Assembly: GCA_902765975.1 (NCBI GenBank)
Contig: CACXBO010000203.1
Coordinates: forward strand, 1 to 7,005
Origin: Oscillospiraceae bacterium
Lineage (GTDB): Bacteria > Bacillota > Clostridia > Oscillospirales > Oscillospiraceae
DNA: 7,005 nt
Direction of reading: 5' to 3'
A program made the position numbers and the translations under genes. The notes beneath the pieces were generated by a model that did not search any database, was not told the origin of the DNA, and saw nothing but the letters and a program-made list of their open reading frames with translations. Positions 1-5,917 of the stretch are shown here, piece by piece (the first letter of the stretch is position 1; every line of letters starts with the position of its first letter).

Positions 1-1164
1 ATCTTCCTTACCGAGGGCGGTATATATCTGTATGACATATACACTCAGGGCGGAGTTGAAGACGACGGGCCGGTCTGGGTGCAGCGCGATATCTTCTATC
101 CGTTCAAAGACGGAACTCTCGATATCGAATCTCCCGTCGAGTATGAGTTCTTCTCCTTCTTCGCCGACGACTATTCGGGTCACGCGCCAAGCGTCTCCGA
201 TTTCAAGAAGAGCATTGCCGGCACGCAGTATGCGAGCTACGACCTCACGAATCTTACAAACGACCTCTGGTCTCTCGAATTCGTATACGCCTCCGAAACA
301 TATTACGTGCCTGCTCAAAACGGAGTCATTCTCGACCACGACCCCCGCGCAGAGCAGCCGCAATACCTCGGCCTCGGTTCATACCGCGCCACCGACGTCT
401 CCTATTACTATGTCGGCACCTGGGGCGACGGCTACGGAGTTCAGCACGTGCTTAACGAGTTCTCCAATATTGAGCTGCCTCCGGATTACAGCTTTGACGA
501 CGTGCTAACGGAAAAAGGCGCGGATGCCGCCGCTGTCGCCGCCGTTACCAAAGCGGCTGGCGGAGAAGCCCGTTCCGTTTACAAGGTCGCCGAGGACGTC
601 TTCTATCTCATATCCGAAAAGGATTGGACAGTCGTCGGAGAGCTCTTTGCGGTCAGCGCAGATCCGGCGAGCGGAGAGCTTACTGCTAAGAGTCTCGGCG
701 CGGGCAGCGGCTTTGCGTCCGAGTCCAAGCTAACAGAGCTTGCCGCGGCATACGAGAAGACCAAGCCGGCTCCTGCGCCGACCGAAGAGCCTGTCGACGA
801 GCCGGAACCGACGGAAGAGCCCAAGAAGGGCGACGGTGAAGACGAAGCGGAAGAAAAGGGCGGAAAGTCCAAGGATAAGGACCGCGAACCCGTATTCGAG
901 ATGGATCACGAGTTCCCGTGGATAATCGTCATTATCGCCGCCGGAGCTCTCCTTCTTCTCGGCGGAGGCGCCGCTCTTCTGATAGTCCTGCTCAGGAAAA
1001 ATAAGAAAGCCCCGGAAGCACCCGCGCCTCAGCCGAAAGCTCAGCCCGCACCTCAGCCAAAGGTTCAAAATTCCGAAGCTCCTTCCTCCTTCTGCCCCAA
1101 CTGCGGCACAAAAGTGAAAGCCGGAGCAAAATTCTGCACCGGCTGCGGAAGCAAAATAGAATAA
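1..1164 (+). CDS. Membrane-anchored surface protein with C-terminal zinc ribbon (5' end outside window)
   Basis: The frame is open from base 1, so the gene starts upstream; 387 codons are visible. From the N-terminal side there is a large aromatic-rich, acidic region (about codons 1-255) of no family I recognise, then a Pro/Glu/Lys-rich low-complexity linker (about codons 255-300). A single hydrophobic segment follows (919-993, beginning PWIIVIIAAG), then basic residues (RKNKK), an Ala/Pro/Gln linker, and a zinc ribbon with CPNC and CTGC knuckles (Cys codons at 1093, 1102, 1135 and 1144). Positive charge after the TM puts the ribbon in the cytoplasm and the large N-terminal part outside. Zinc ribbons of this type are common at the ends of Clostridia membrane proteins, but their partners are mostly unknown. 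The stop is followed by a hairpin shared with the convergent gene. Function is unknown; the architecture is clear. Confidence 0.85.
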   Translation: MFLTEGGIYLYDIYTQGGVEDDGPVWVQRDIFYPFKDGTLDIESPVEYEFFSFFADDYSGHAPSVSDFKKSIAGTQYASYDLTNLTNDLWSLEFVYASETYYVPAQNGVILDHDPRAEQPQYLGLGSYRATDVSYYYVGTWGDGYGVQHVLNEFSNIELPPDYSFDDVLTEKGADAAAVAAVTKAAGGEARSVYKVAEDVFYLISEKDWTVVGELFAVSADPASGELTAKSLGAGSGFASESKLTELAAAYEKTKPAPAPTEEPVDEPEPTEEPKKGDGEDEAEEKGGKSKDKDREPVFEMDHEFPWIIVIIAAGALLLLGGGAALLIVLLRKNKKAPEAPAPQPKAQPAPQPKVQNSEAPSSFCPNCGTKVKAGAKFCTGCGSKIE

Positions 1165-1213
1165 GCAAAAGTAAAAGCTTCACCCCTCGGAATGATCCGA
1201 GGGGTGAAGCTTT
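1165..1213 (-). terminator. Strong intrinsic terminator for the S-component gene, perhaps bidirectional
   Basis: A perfect 17-bp stem (1174-1190 with 1197-1213, outer end AAAGCTTC/GAAGCTTT, GC-rich CCCCTCGG core) encloses the 6-nt loop AATGAT. Read on the minus strand, the stem is followed by a T-rich run (complement of 1165-1176), the classical Rho-independent form, so it mainly ends the leftward gene. On the plus strand there is no good T run after the stem, so rightward termination would rest on hairpin strength alone. Base 1213 is also the last base of the minus-strand TGA stop codon. Confidence 0.85.
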
Positions 1214-1734
1214 CAGCTAAGCTTTTCCCAGAGTCTCGCCTTGACGAGAGCAGGCTTTATCACGAAATAGAGCACAGGAGCCACTATCATGGCGAACACG
1301 GCGTTGATCGCGGAAGCCGGAAACTTCTGTATCACTCCCGCCGCTCCGTAAACGATAACGGTCTTAAGCATATAGAGGGCTACATAGGTCCACGAGCCGG
1401 CAACGCTTGCAGCCGTCACCCTGAGAGTTGTGCGCTTATCGCTCTTTCCCGCAATCAGCGCGGCGACAAACGCCATCGCAAATTTAGAGAAAAAAGTGAT
1501 CAGCGACTCAGCTCCGTAACCCGCCTGTATATCATAGATCGCAGAGCCTATCCCTGCGGCGAGCCCGCCTTCTACCGGACCGAGCAGCAATCCCGAGAGC
1601 ACGCAGAGCGCGTTTGCAAAATGCACCTTCGAGCCGAGCAGCGGGAACCGGAAAAATGTTACAACGCAGATCATCGCCGCCATTATTGCGATAAACGCTA
1701 TCTTTTCAATGGTAAAGCGCGGTTTTTGAATCAT
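1213..1734 (-). CDS. ECF transporter S component, probably vitamin B6 or another vitamin
   Basis: This 173-residue very hydrophobic protein has five to six predicted membrane helices (about 11-29, 40-62, 78-96, 104-127 and 140-163). It carries the small-residue-rich stretch LLLGPVEGGLAAGIGSAIYD (about 50-68), typical of S components of energy-coupling factor transporters. In this family the S protein binds one vitamin and docks with a shared EcfA/A'/T module; none is encoded here, so it would be a group II system using a module made elsewhere. Substrate assignment is inference from the divergent MocR regulator: PdxR-type MocR proteins in Bacillota often control pyridoxine uptake (PdxU-type S proteins). 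I chose the ATG at 1734 because the SD-like AAGGG lies 11 nt upstream of it, but only 2 nt from the alternative in-frame GTG at 1743 (176 aa). The stop abuts the terminator hairpin. Confidence 0.82.
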   Translation of the reverse strand: MIQKPRFTIEKIAFIAIMAAMICVVTFFRFPLLGSKVHFANALCVLSGLLLGPVEGGLAAGIGSAIYDIQAGYGAESLITFFSKFAMAFVAALIAGKSDKRTTLRVTAASVAGSWTYVALYMLKTVIVYGAAGVIQKFPASAINAVFAMIVAPVLYFVIKPALVKARLWEKLS

Positions 1735-1745
1735 TTCGTTCACAT

Positions 1746-1750
1746 CCCTT
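1746..1750 (-). promoter_or_regulatory. Shine-Dalgarno site that decides the S-component start
   Basis: On the minus strand AAGGG lies 11 nt before the ATG at 1734 and only 2 nt before the in-frame GTG at 1743. The longer GTG form is therefore sterically unlikely. Bases 1749-1750 are shared with the -35 box of the divergent regulator promoter. Confidence 0.5.
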
Positions 1751-1777
1751 GACAGTTTCTTTTCGGATGTGTATGAT
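1749..1777 (+). promoter_or_regulatory. Sigma-A-like promoter of the MocR regulator gene
   Basis: The -35 box TTGACA (1749-1754) matches consensus exactly, followed by a 17-bp spacer and a -10 box TATGAT (1772-1777, five of six). Transcription should begin near 1784, giving a leader of about 55 nt before the ATG at 1839. The -10 box overlaps that of the leftward promoter, and the start point falls at the edge of the CACCA/TGGTG inverted repeat. Confidence 0.75.
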
Positions 1778-1803
1778 TATAGCACCATCTGGCGTGGTGG
1801 AAA
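1776..1803 (-). promoter_or_regulatory. Extended -10 promoter of the ECF S-component gene
   Basis: On the minus strand a perfect TATAAT (complement of 1776-1781) is preceded by TG one base away (TGCTATAAT), an extended -10. A weak -35 candidate, TTTCCA (complement of 1798-1803), lies 16 bp upstream; an extended -10 can function with a poor -35. Two bases of the -10 are shared with the rightward promoter, so polymerase probably cannot occupy both at once. Confidence 0.65.
1783..1799. promoter_or_regulatory. Candidate MocR operator: inverted repeat CACCA-N7-TGGTG
   Basis: Perfect 5-bp arms CACCA (1783-1787) and TGGTG (1795-1799) flank a 7-bp spacer. The repeat fills the -10/-35 interval of the leftward promoter and covers the expected start site of the rightward one. 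A protein bound here could repress both transporter and regulator. That the adjacent MocR protein binds it is inferred from position; short arms like these can occur by chance, and MocR sites often include direct repeats, which I do not see clearly. Confidence 0.4.
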
Positions 1804-1838
1804 TACTCAGTTTTAGATTTTTTTACGGGGTCAATTTT

Positions 1839-3227
1839 ATGTTTAACGTAACTATTACGCTGCGTGACGATCATACCCTTCCACTGTATGAGCAGCTATA
1901 CAGGTACTTTTCCGGCGAGATTCGCTCAGGAAAACTCAAAAGCGGAGAGCGTCTGCCGTCGAAAAGGGCTCTGTCTGAGCATCTCGGTATAAGCCGCTCC
2001 ACCGTGGAGGCTGCGTTCGATCTGCTTTCCGGAGAGGGCTACGTCGTATCCCGTCCGAGGAGCGGATATTTCGTCTCGGATTTCTCGCCCTTCGAGCCGT
2101 CCGCCCATGAGCCTTCGAGGCATGAGGAGCCGAGAGTCTCGGCAAGCTCGGAAAAGAGCGAATTCGACTTTTCGACAGCCTCGGTCGACGTAAGCCTATT
2201 CCCCTATTCAAGCTGGGCAAAGCTCAACAAGGAGGTGGTCTACTCCTCCCCGGAGCTTTTGCAGCGCGGAGACCGTCAGGGCGACTTTAAGCTGAGAGCA
2301 GCCTTATGTGATTTCCTCTCTCAGTACCGCGGAGTATCCTGCTCCCCGGAGGATATAATAGTTGGAGCGGGAATGGAATACCTGACCGGTCTTATAGTCC
2401 GGATCCTGCCGGAGAGCTCAGTTTTCGGGATCGAGGATCCCGGCTACTCCGCCATTTCCGACACAGTTCGCTCCTACGGACGTGAGCTGAGGTATATATC
2501 TCTTGACGTTAACGGTATGAGCATAGCGGCGCTCAGAAAAAGCGACGTCACCGCGGCGTACGTGACCCCGTCTCACCAGTTCCCTATGGGCATAACGATG
2601 CCTGCGTTTCGCCGTTCCCGCCTCCTTAACTGGGCGGCTGAAGCCGAGAACAGGTATATCATAGAGGATGATTACGACTCGGAATTCCGGTTTTTTTCCC
2701 GTCCCATACCCTCGCTTCAGGGGATGGACGTAAACGGCAAGGTCATCTATATGGGCACTTTCTCCCGCAGTCTCGCCCCTTCGATCAGAATGGCGTATCT
2801 CGTTCTGCCGAAGAAGCTCATGGCAAAGTACCGCGCTCTCTCGGATTTAAGATACAGCACAGTCTCGCGTTATGAGCAGGCGGTGATCGCAGAGTTTTTG
2901 CGCCGCGGCATATACTCGCGCTATCTGAGACGCGTCGGTAATCTCTACGGGAAGCGAAGAGCAGCCCTCGTTTCCGCTCTCGGAGCCATTGACGGGGTGC
3001 GCATCTCCGGAGCGGACGGAGGCATACATTTTCTTCTTACCAACGAGCGTTTTTCGGAGCCCGAGCTGATAGAAAGAGCCTTGGAGGCAGGCATAAGTCT
3101 TCGCGGTCTCAGCCCCTACTGCCGTCTCTCTCCGCCTCTCGCATCAACCCTCGTCGTTGGCTACGGCGGGCTCGACGACTCGATAATTGAAAAAGCGGCA
3201 GGTCTGTTGACCGCCGCATGGAAATAA
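1839..3227 (+). CDS. MocR/PdxR-like transcriptional regulator (GntR HTH plus aminotransferase-like domain)
   Basis: The 462-residue product has the full MocR layout. Residues 13-80 form a GntR-type winged helix (PLYEQLYRYF, then GERLPSKRALSEHLGISRST, then GEGYVVSRPRSGYF). A polar linker (81-110) leads to a fold-type I aminotransferase domain (about 115-462). Expected PLP-pocket features are present: DPGY (Tyr203), TPSHQFPMG (243-251) and EDDYDSEFR (Asp277, Tyr279). The Schiff-base Lys of the GTFSK motif is replaced by Arg310 (GTFSRSLAP, codon CGC at 2766), which is unusual. MocR proteins are regulators, not enzymes; PdxR and GabR are the best known, controlling PLP supply or GABA use. Its divergent neighbour, a vitamin-type S component, suggests a PdxR-like role. 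The ATG at 1839 follows GGGG with 8 nt spacing and begins right at the conserved domain. An upstream in-frame TTG at 1749 is part of the -35 box. Confidence 0.9.
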   Translation: MFNVTITLRDDHTLPLYEQLYRYFSGEIRSGKLKSGERLPSKRALSEHLGISRSTVEAAFDLLSGEGYVVSRPRSGYFVSDFSPFEPSAHEPSRHEEPRVSASSEKSEFDFSTASVDVSLFPYSSWAKLNKEVVYSSPELLQRGDRQGDFKLRAALCDFLSQYRGVSCSPEDIIVGAGMEYLTGLIVRILPESSVFGIEDPGYSAISDTVRSYGRELRYISLDVNGMSIAALRKSDVTAAYVTPSHQFPMGITMPAFRRSRLLNWAAEAENRYIIEDDYDSEFRFFSRPIPSLQGMDVNGKVIYMGTFSRSLAPSIRMAYLVLPKKLMAKYRALSDLRYSTVSRYEQAVIAEFLRRGIYSRYLRRVGNLYGKRRAALVSALGAIDGVRISGADGGIHFLLTNERFSEPELIERALEAGISLRGLSPYCRLSPPLASTLVVGYGGLDDSIIEKAAGLLTAAWK

Positions 3228-3264
3228 AAACCGGGGAATGAAATATCATTCCCCGATATATTTT
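3226..3264. terminator. Bidirectional intrinsic terminator between convergent genes
   Basis: A 9-bp perfect stem CGGGGAATG (3232-3240) with CATTCCCCG (3247-3255) encloses AAATAT; an extra A-T pair is possible. Rightward it is followed by ATATATTTT, leftward by GTTTTTATTTC, so both strands have a T-rich tail. It ends the regulator (stop at 3225-3227) and the leftward membrane-protein gene, whose TGA (3248-3246) lies inside the hairpin. Confidence 0.85.
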
Positions 3265-3881
3265 GACGTTTTCCCGTTTACAGCACGAATCAAAACCGCT
3301 ATACCCCAAGTTATCAGGAACATTCCAGCAGAAATTGCAATACCTATGTATGATCCCCACTTAAGAAAACCGTACCAGTCGTTCACGCCACGTCCAACTC
3401 CCGTCCCGTTTATCAGCAGGTTTATTAAATAGAAGGCGCCGTAAATAATCTCCGGGATAAGGGCAAGAAATGTGTTCTTGAACGTAAGCTTCGGCGCGTC
3501 GAAGAAAAAGGCGTAATCGACTATTGCGGCAATCGGTATAAACAGATGAAACCACAGATTTGCCCCGCTGAACAACATTTTTATATCGTAAATATGGCTT
3601 AAAAATACCAAAGTTACAGTGAACGTAAGTGCTACGGCTACCGTCGCTATAAACTTCAGCCTTGCCGCCCAGCGCGGAACTGTTTTCCTCACCAGCAAAA
3701 CGACGACCGTCAAGAGCGATGCCGCGCCCATAAACAGATTGGACTGCACTGTAAAATACTTAATTGCCGTCAAACCCGAGCCGGAAAGCAGACCGCCCAT
3801 AGAAAACATCATTTTTATCCACGCATACGGAACGAAAACAGCGATAAAAATGTTCAAGATAAGAGAAACCGTTTTTTTCAC
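3246..3881 (-). CDS. Six-TM membrane protein, Pr6Pr / FAR-17a/AIG1-like
   Basis: A 211-residue protein with about six predicted membrane helices (roughly 5-25, 38-65, 77-98, 108-127, 137-157 and 174-200). The pattern KYFTVQSNLF (41-50) and a later LWFHLFIPIAAIVDYAFFF block (109-127) recall prokaryotic six-TM proteins named Pr6Pr, related by layout to eukaryotic FAR-17a/AIG1/ADTRP proteins. AIG1 and ADTRP are intramembrane hydrolases of fatty-acid esters using one Thr and one His; Thr44 and His112 sit at comparable places here. Hydrolase activity is an inference from that resemblance. The start is GTG at 3881, with SD-like AAGGCGG (complement of 3892-3898) 10 nt upstream. I found no convincing leftward promoter in the 95-bp gap to the divergent operon. 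The last codons and the stop form one arm of the terminator hairpin. Confidence 0.75.
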   Translation of the reverse strand: MKKTVSLILNIFIAVFVPYAWIKMMFSMGGLLSGSGLTAIKYFTVQSNLFMGAASLLTVVVLLVRKTVPRWAARLKFIATVAVALTFTVTLVFLSHIYDIKMLFSGANLWFHLFIPIAAIVDYAFFFDAPKLTFKNTFLALIPEIIYGAFYLINLLINGTGVGRGVNDWYGFLKWGSYIGIAISAGMFLITWGIAVLIRAVNGKTSKYIGE

Positions 3882-3902
3882 AGATAAAACACCGCCTTAT
3901 GC

Positions 3903-3931
3903 TTGATAATTTCATCTTTTTTTGATATAGT
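3903..3931 (+). promoter_or_regulatory. Sigma-A-like promoter of the four-gene right-hand operon
   Basis: TTGATA (3903-3908, five of six) and TATAGT (3926-3931, five of six) are separated by exactly 17 bp containing a T-rich run. Transcription should start near 3938, about 40 nt before the ATG at 3977. No other promoter or terminator is evident in the short gaps downstream, so this one probably serves all four genes. Confidence 0.7.
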
Positions 3932-3976
3932 TTAACATCAGTGCAGACAATAATCAACCGTCCGGAGGCAGATCGG

Positions 3977-4912
3977 ATGAAAAAACTTCGATGGACTCAT
4001 ATCTACGTCCTCATTCTTTTTCTCTTCACCGTCTTCATAGCTCTCGATACCTTTGTAATATCCCGACCAGAGAGAGACGCCTCTGAGGTAGATGAGAGTA
4101 TGTTTACAGATATGCCTGATTCATCGCTTCCAAAGGAAAATCCCTGGCTTTCCGGCGGTGAAGGCGAGGAAGCTACCTATTACCCGATAGTAACCGATAA
4201 TTCGTATGAGACCGAGAATTTTACGATAAAGCTCAGCGAGCTGAGGAAATACGACACGAACGTATACGTCGCCGAGGTAAAGCTCAAAAGCGCGAAATAT
4301 CTCAAAACTGCCTTTGCAAACGACACCTACGGCAGGAACGTCGCCGCCCTCACCTCTGAGATAGCAGAGGAACACCGCGCAATTTTCGCTGTGAACGGCG
4401 ACTACTACGGCGCGAGAGAAAAGGGCATCGTTATCAGAAACGGCATTCTGTACCGTGCAAAGCCGGACGAGCTCGACCTGCTGTGCATTTACGCGGACGG
4501 CAGCTTCAAAATATACCATCCGGGCGAACGCGACGCGGACGCTCTCGTAAAGGAGGGCGTCTGGCAGTGTATGACCTTCGGACCCAGCCTGATTGAGGAC
4601 GGCGAGATAACCGTAAGCGAGGGTCAGGAGGTCGCCTTCTCGATGCAGTCGAACCCCAGGACCGCGATAGGTATCACCGGAGAACTCAGCTACGTTTTTG
4701 TTGTTTCAGACGGAAGGACTAAGGAAAGCGAAGGTCTCTCTCTTCTTCAGCTCGCAGAAATAATGCAGGAGTTTGGGGCGACCTGCGCCTACAACCTCGA
4801 CGGAGGCGGCTCCTCCTCAATGTATTTTAACGGCAGGGTGATAAACAACCCAACGAGCGGCGGAAAGACTATCCACGAAAGGGGCGTGAGCGACATTGTC
4901 TATATCGGCTAA
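3977..4912 (+). CDS. Phosphodiester glycosidase family protein (NAGPA domain), membrane-anchored
   Basis: The 311-residue product begins with KK and a hydrophobic helix (about 6-28) that would anchor it with the rest outside the cell. After an acidic spacer (30-75) comes a NAGPA-type domain (about 80-311) with its hallmark motifs: AVNGDYYG (138-145), PRTAIG (227-232), SDGR (244-247), NLDGGGSSSMYFNGR (273-287) and ERGVSDI (301-307). The family is named for mammalian N-acetylglucosamine-1-phosphodiester alpha-N-acetylglucosaminidase, which removes GlcNAc from a phosphodiester-linked sugar. Bacterial members are thought to act on sugar-phosphodiester linkages of surface polymers; the substrate here is unknown. 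The ATG at 3977 has GGAGG 8 nt upstream (3964-3968); a GTG at 3941 lies only a few bases past the predicted transcription start and lacks an SD. It is first in an operon; its 3' end overlaps the next gene by 17 bases. Confidence 0.9.
   Translation: MKKLRWTHIYVLILFLFTVFIALDTFVISRPERDASEVDESMFTDMPDSSLPKENPWLSGGEGEEATYYPIVTDNSYETENFTIKLSELRKYDTNVYVAEVKLKSAKYLKTAFANDTYGRNVAALTSEIAEEHRAIFAVNGDYYGAREKGIVIRNGILYRAKPDELDLLCIYADGSFKIYHPGERDADALVKEGVWQCMTFGPSLIEDGEITVSEGQEVAFSMQSNPRTAIGITGELSYVFVVSDGRTKESEGLSLLQLAEIMQEFGATCAYNLDGGGSSSMYFNGRVINNPTSGGKTIHERGVSDIVYIG
4878..4884 (+). promoter_or_regulatory. SD-like site for the TTG-started gene inside the upstream CDS
   Basis: AAAGGGG lies 11 nt before the TTG at 4896 and within the end of the glycosidase gene. 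It is a modest, slightly distant site, in keeping with translational coupling rather than independent initiation. Confidence 0.35.
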
Positions 4913-5297
4913 GAGCTCAAGGCGCAGACTTTCGAGGAATCTGATCGTCTACGTACTTGCGACCATATTCTGCGCTCTCTTCGGCGCTGTTTACGAGCGT
5001 TTCAGTCACGGCGTCTACTCATATTATATGCTTTACGCATTCGCGATACCGCTGTGTCTCGGCGTGCTGCCTCTTTCGCTCATTATCGCAGGAGCGGGAA
5101 GAGTTCCCTCAAAGGCCGTCCGCTCATTTTACGACTGCGGAGTCGCAACGCTTACTGTAGGCTGCATCTTCAAAGGCGTTCTTTATATTTTCGGCACCAC
5201 CAACAGGCTGAGTATCGTATATATGCTCGCGGGAATACCGCTTCTTGCTATCGGTATCATACTTTATCTCGCGCCTTCAACGCTCACGGAGGAATAA
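4896..5297 (+). CDS. Small four-TM membrane protein of unknown function
   Basis: A 133-residue protein with a basic N-terminus (KSSRRRLSR) and four clear hydrophobic helices (about 15-34, 44-66, 80-99 and 105-126), ending in a short acidic tail (TEE). The Arg/Lys cluster before helix 1 puts both ends in the cytoplasm. I recognise no family. The start is probably TTG at 4896, overlapping the glycosidase gene by 17 bases; no in-frame ATG occurs until after helix 1, so the rare start is hard to avoid. The overlap upstream and a 3-base gap downstream strongly suggest coupled translation with its neighbours. It could be a membrane partner or scaffold for the adjacent hydrolases, but this rests on gene order only. 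Confidence 0.75.
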   Translation: MSISAKSSRRRLSRNLIVYVLATIFCALFGAVYERFSHGVYSYYMLYAFAIPLCLGVLPLSLIIAGAGRVPSKAVRSFYDCGVATLTVGCIFKGVLYIFGTTNRLSIVYMLAGIPLLAIGIILYLAPSTLTEE

Positions 5298-5300
5298 TCA

Positions 5301-5894
5301 ATGAAGCTGAGATTTATGAAGGAATTTGACGGTGATATGACAAAGCTGCCCCAGCGCATCGTCGACGGCTCCGTTCAATTTCGTGAGCCGGAAAATATGA
5401 ACGTCTTCGGGCTTGTCGCAAATATCGCGGGCACGGCTCTTATGGCGGCGTGTATCGTTCCGGTCGTTATCGTGTCCGGCGGATTCAAAGCCATATTTGC
5501 CGACTTTTTGCGGGGCTATTTGCAGTTTATCATCGCCTTTGCCCTCTGTATTATCATCATGCCTGTTCACGAATGCGTACACGCGAGCTTTTTCAGGGGC
5601 GAGGTCAGATTCTATACTTATCTGAAAAAGGGATTGATGTTCGTAGTTGGAACTGAGGATATGTCAAAGCTCCGCTTCGTTATAATGTCGCTTATGCCTA
5701 CGATACTCTTCGGATTTATTCCGTTTATTCTCTTTTTCTTCTTCCCCTCGCAGCTCTGGCTCGGAATAACCGGCGCCATCAATATTGGCTCCGGCATGGG
5801 CTATTTTATTAACGTATTCAACGCTATCACGCAAATGCCGAAGGGCGCCCTGACTTATATGAGCGGACACCACTCATACTGGTATATGCCCTAA
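5301..5894 (+). CDS. Membrane HExxH metalloprotease-like protein (DUF3267-type)
   Basis: The 197-residue product has a soluble N-terminal stretch (1-33) and about four hydrophobic segments (35-60, 70-90, 128-149 and 151-173). The second ends in MPVHECVHASFF, an HExxH motif (His90, Glu91, His94) at the membrane boundary, as in DUF3267 'putative zincin' and site-2-protease-like proteins. The C-terminal MPKGALTYMSGHHSYWY also fits that family. In relatives as I recall them, a conserved Asp in the helix before this segment could be the third zinc ligand; here the comparable place is Tyr168 (GMGYFINVFN), so activity is uncertain. The start at 5301 has GGAGG 8 nt upstream (5288-5292), inside the preceding gene; a second ATG at 5316 is less well placed. 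It is the third gene of the operon. The substrate is unknown. Confidence 0.82.
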   Translation: MKLRFMKEFDGDMTKLPQRIVDGSVQFREPENMNVFGLVANIAGTALMAACIVPVVIVSGGFKAIFADFLRGYLQFIIAFALCIIIMPVHECVHASFFRGEVRFYTYLKKGLMFVVGTEDMSKLRFVIMSLMPTILFGFIPFILFFFFPSQLWLGITGAINIGSGMGYFINVFNAITQMPKGALTYMSGHHSYWYMP

Positions 5895-5917
5895 AATAAT
5901 ATAAGGAGATAAAAGCT

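Noticed and set aside
79..81. GTG as start of the first gene
   Set aside because: The frame is open to base 1 with sensible coding sequence before it and no SD, so the gene begins outside the window.
32..508. Rightward Ser/Thr-rich ORF of 158 codons over the first gene
   Set aside because: It is a frame-shifted reading of the zinc-ribbon membrane protein with a composition bias typical of a shadow frame.
1174..1213. Long perfect inverted repeat as a possible IS end or attachment site
   Set aside because: Single copy, no transposase or target duplication nearby, and its place between convergent genes with a T-rich tail fits a terminator.
1192..1752. Rightward ORF of 186 codons opposite the ECF S component
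   Set aside because: It is polar, rich in Arg and His with no family likeness, starts inside the terminator hairpin, and lies opposite a clear membrane protein.
1749..1838. TTG at 1749 as an earlier start for the MocR regulator (492 aa)
   Set aside because: The TTG is part of the TTGACA -35 box, and the extra 30 residues do not belong to a GntR domain; the ATG at 1839 starts exactly where the family does.
1839..3227. Gene as a metabolic aminotransferase
   Set aside because: It has an N-terminal GntR winged helix and lacks the catalytic Lys, so it is a regulator.
3941..3976. GTG at 3941 as start of the phosphodiester glycosidase
   Set aside because: It lies only a few bases after the predicted transcription start and has no SD, whereas GGAGG is ideally placed for the ATG at 3977, which begins a classic KK plus hydrophobic anchor.
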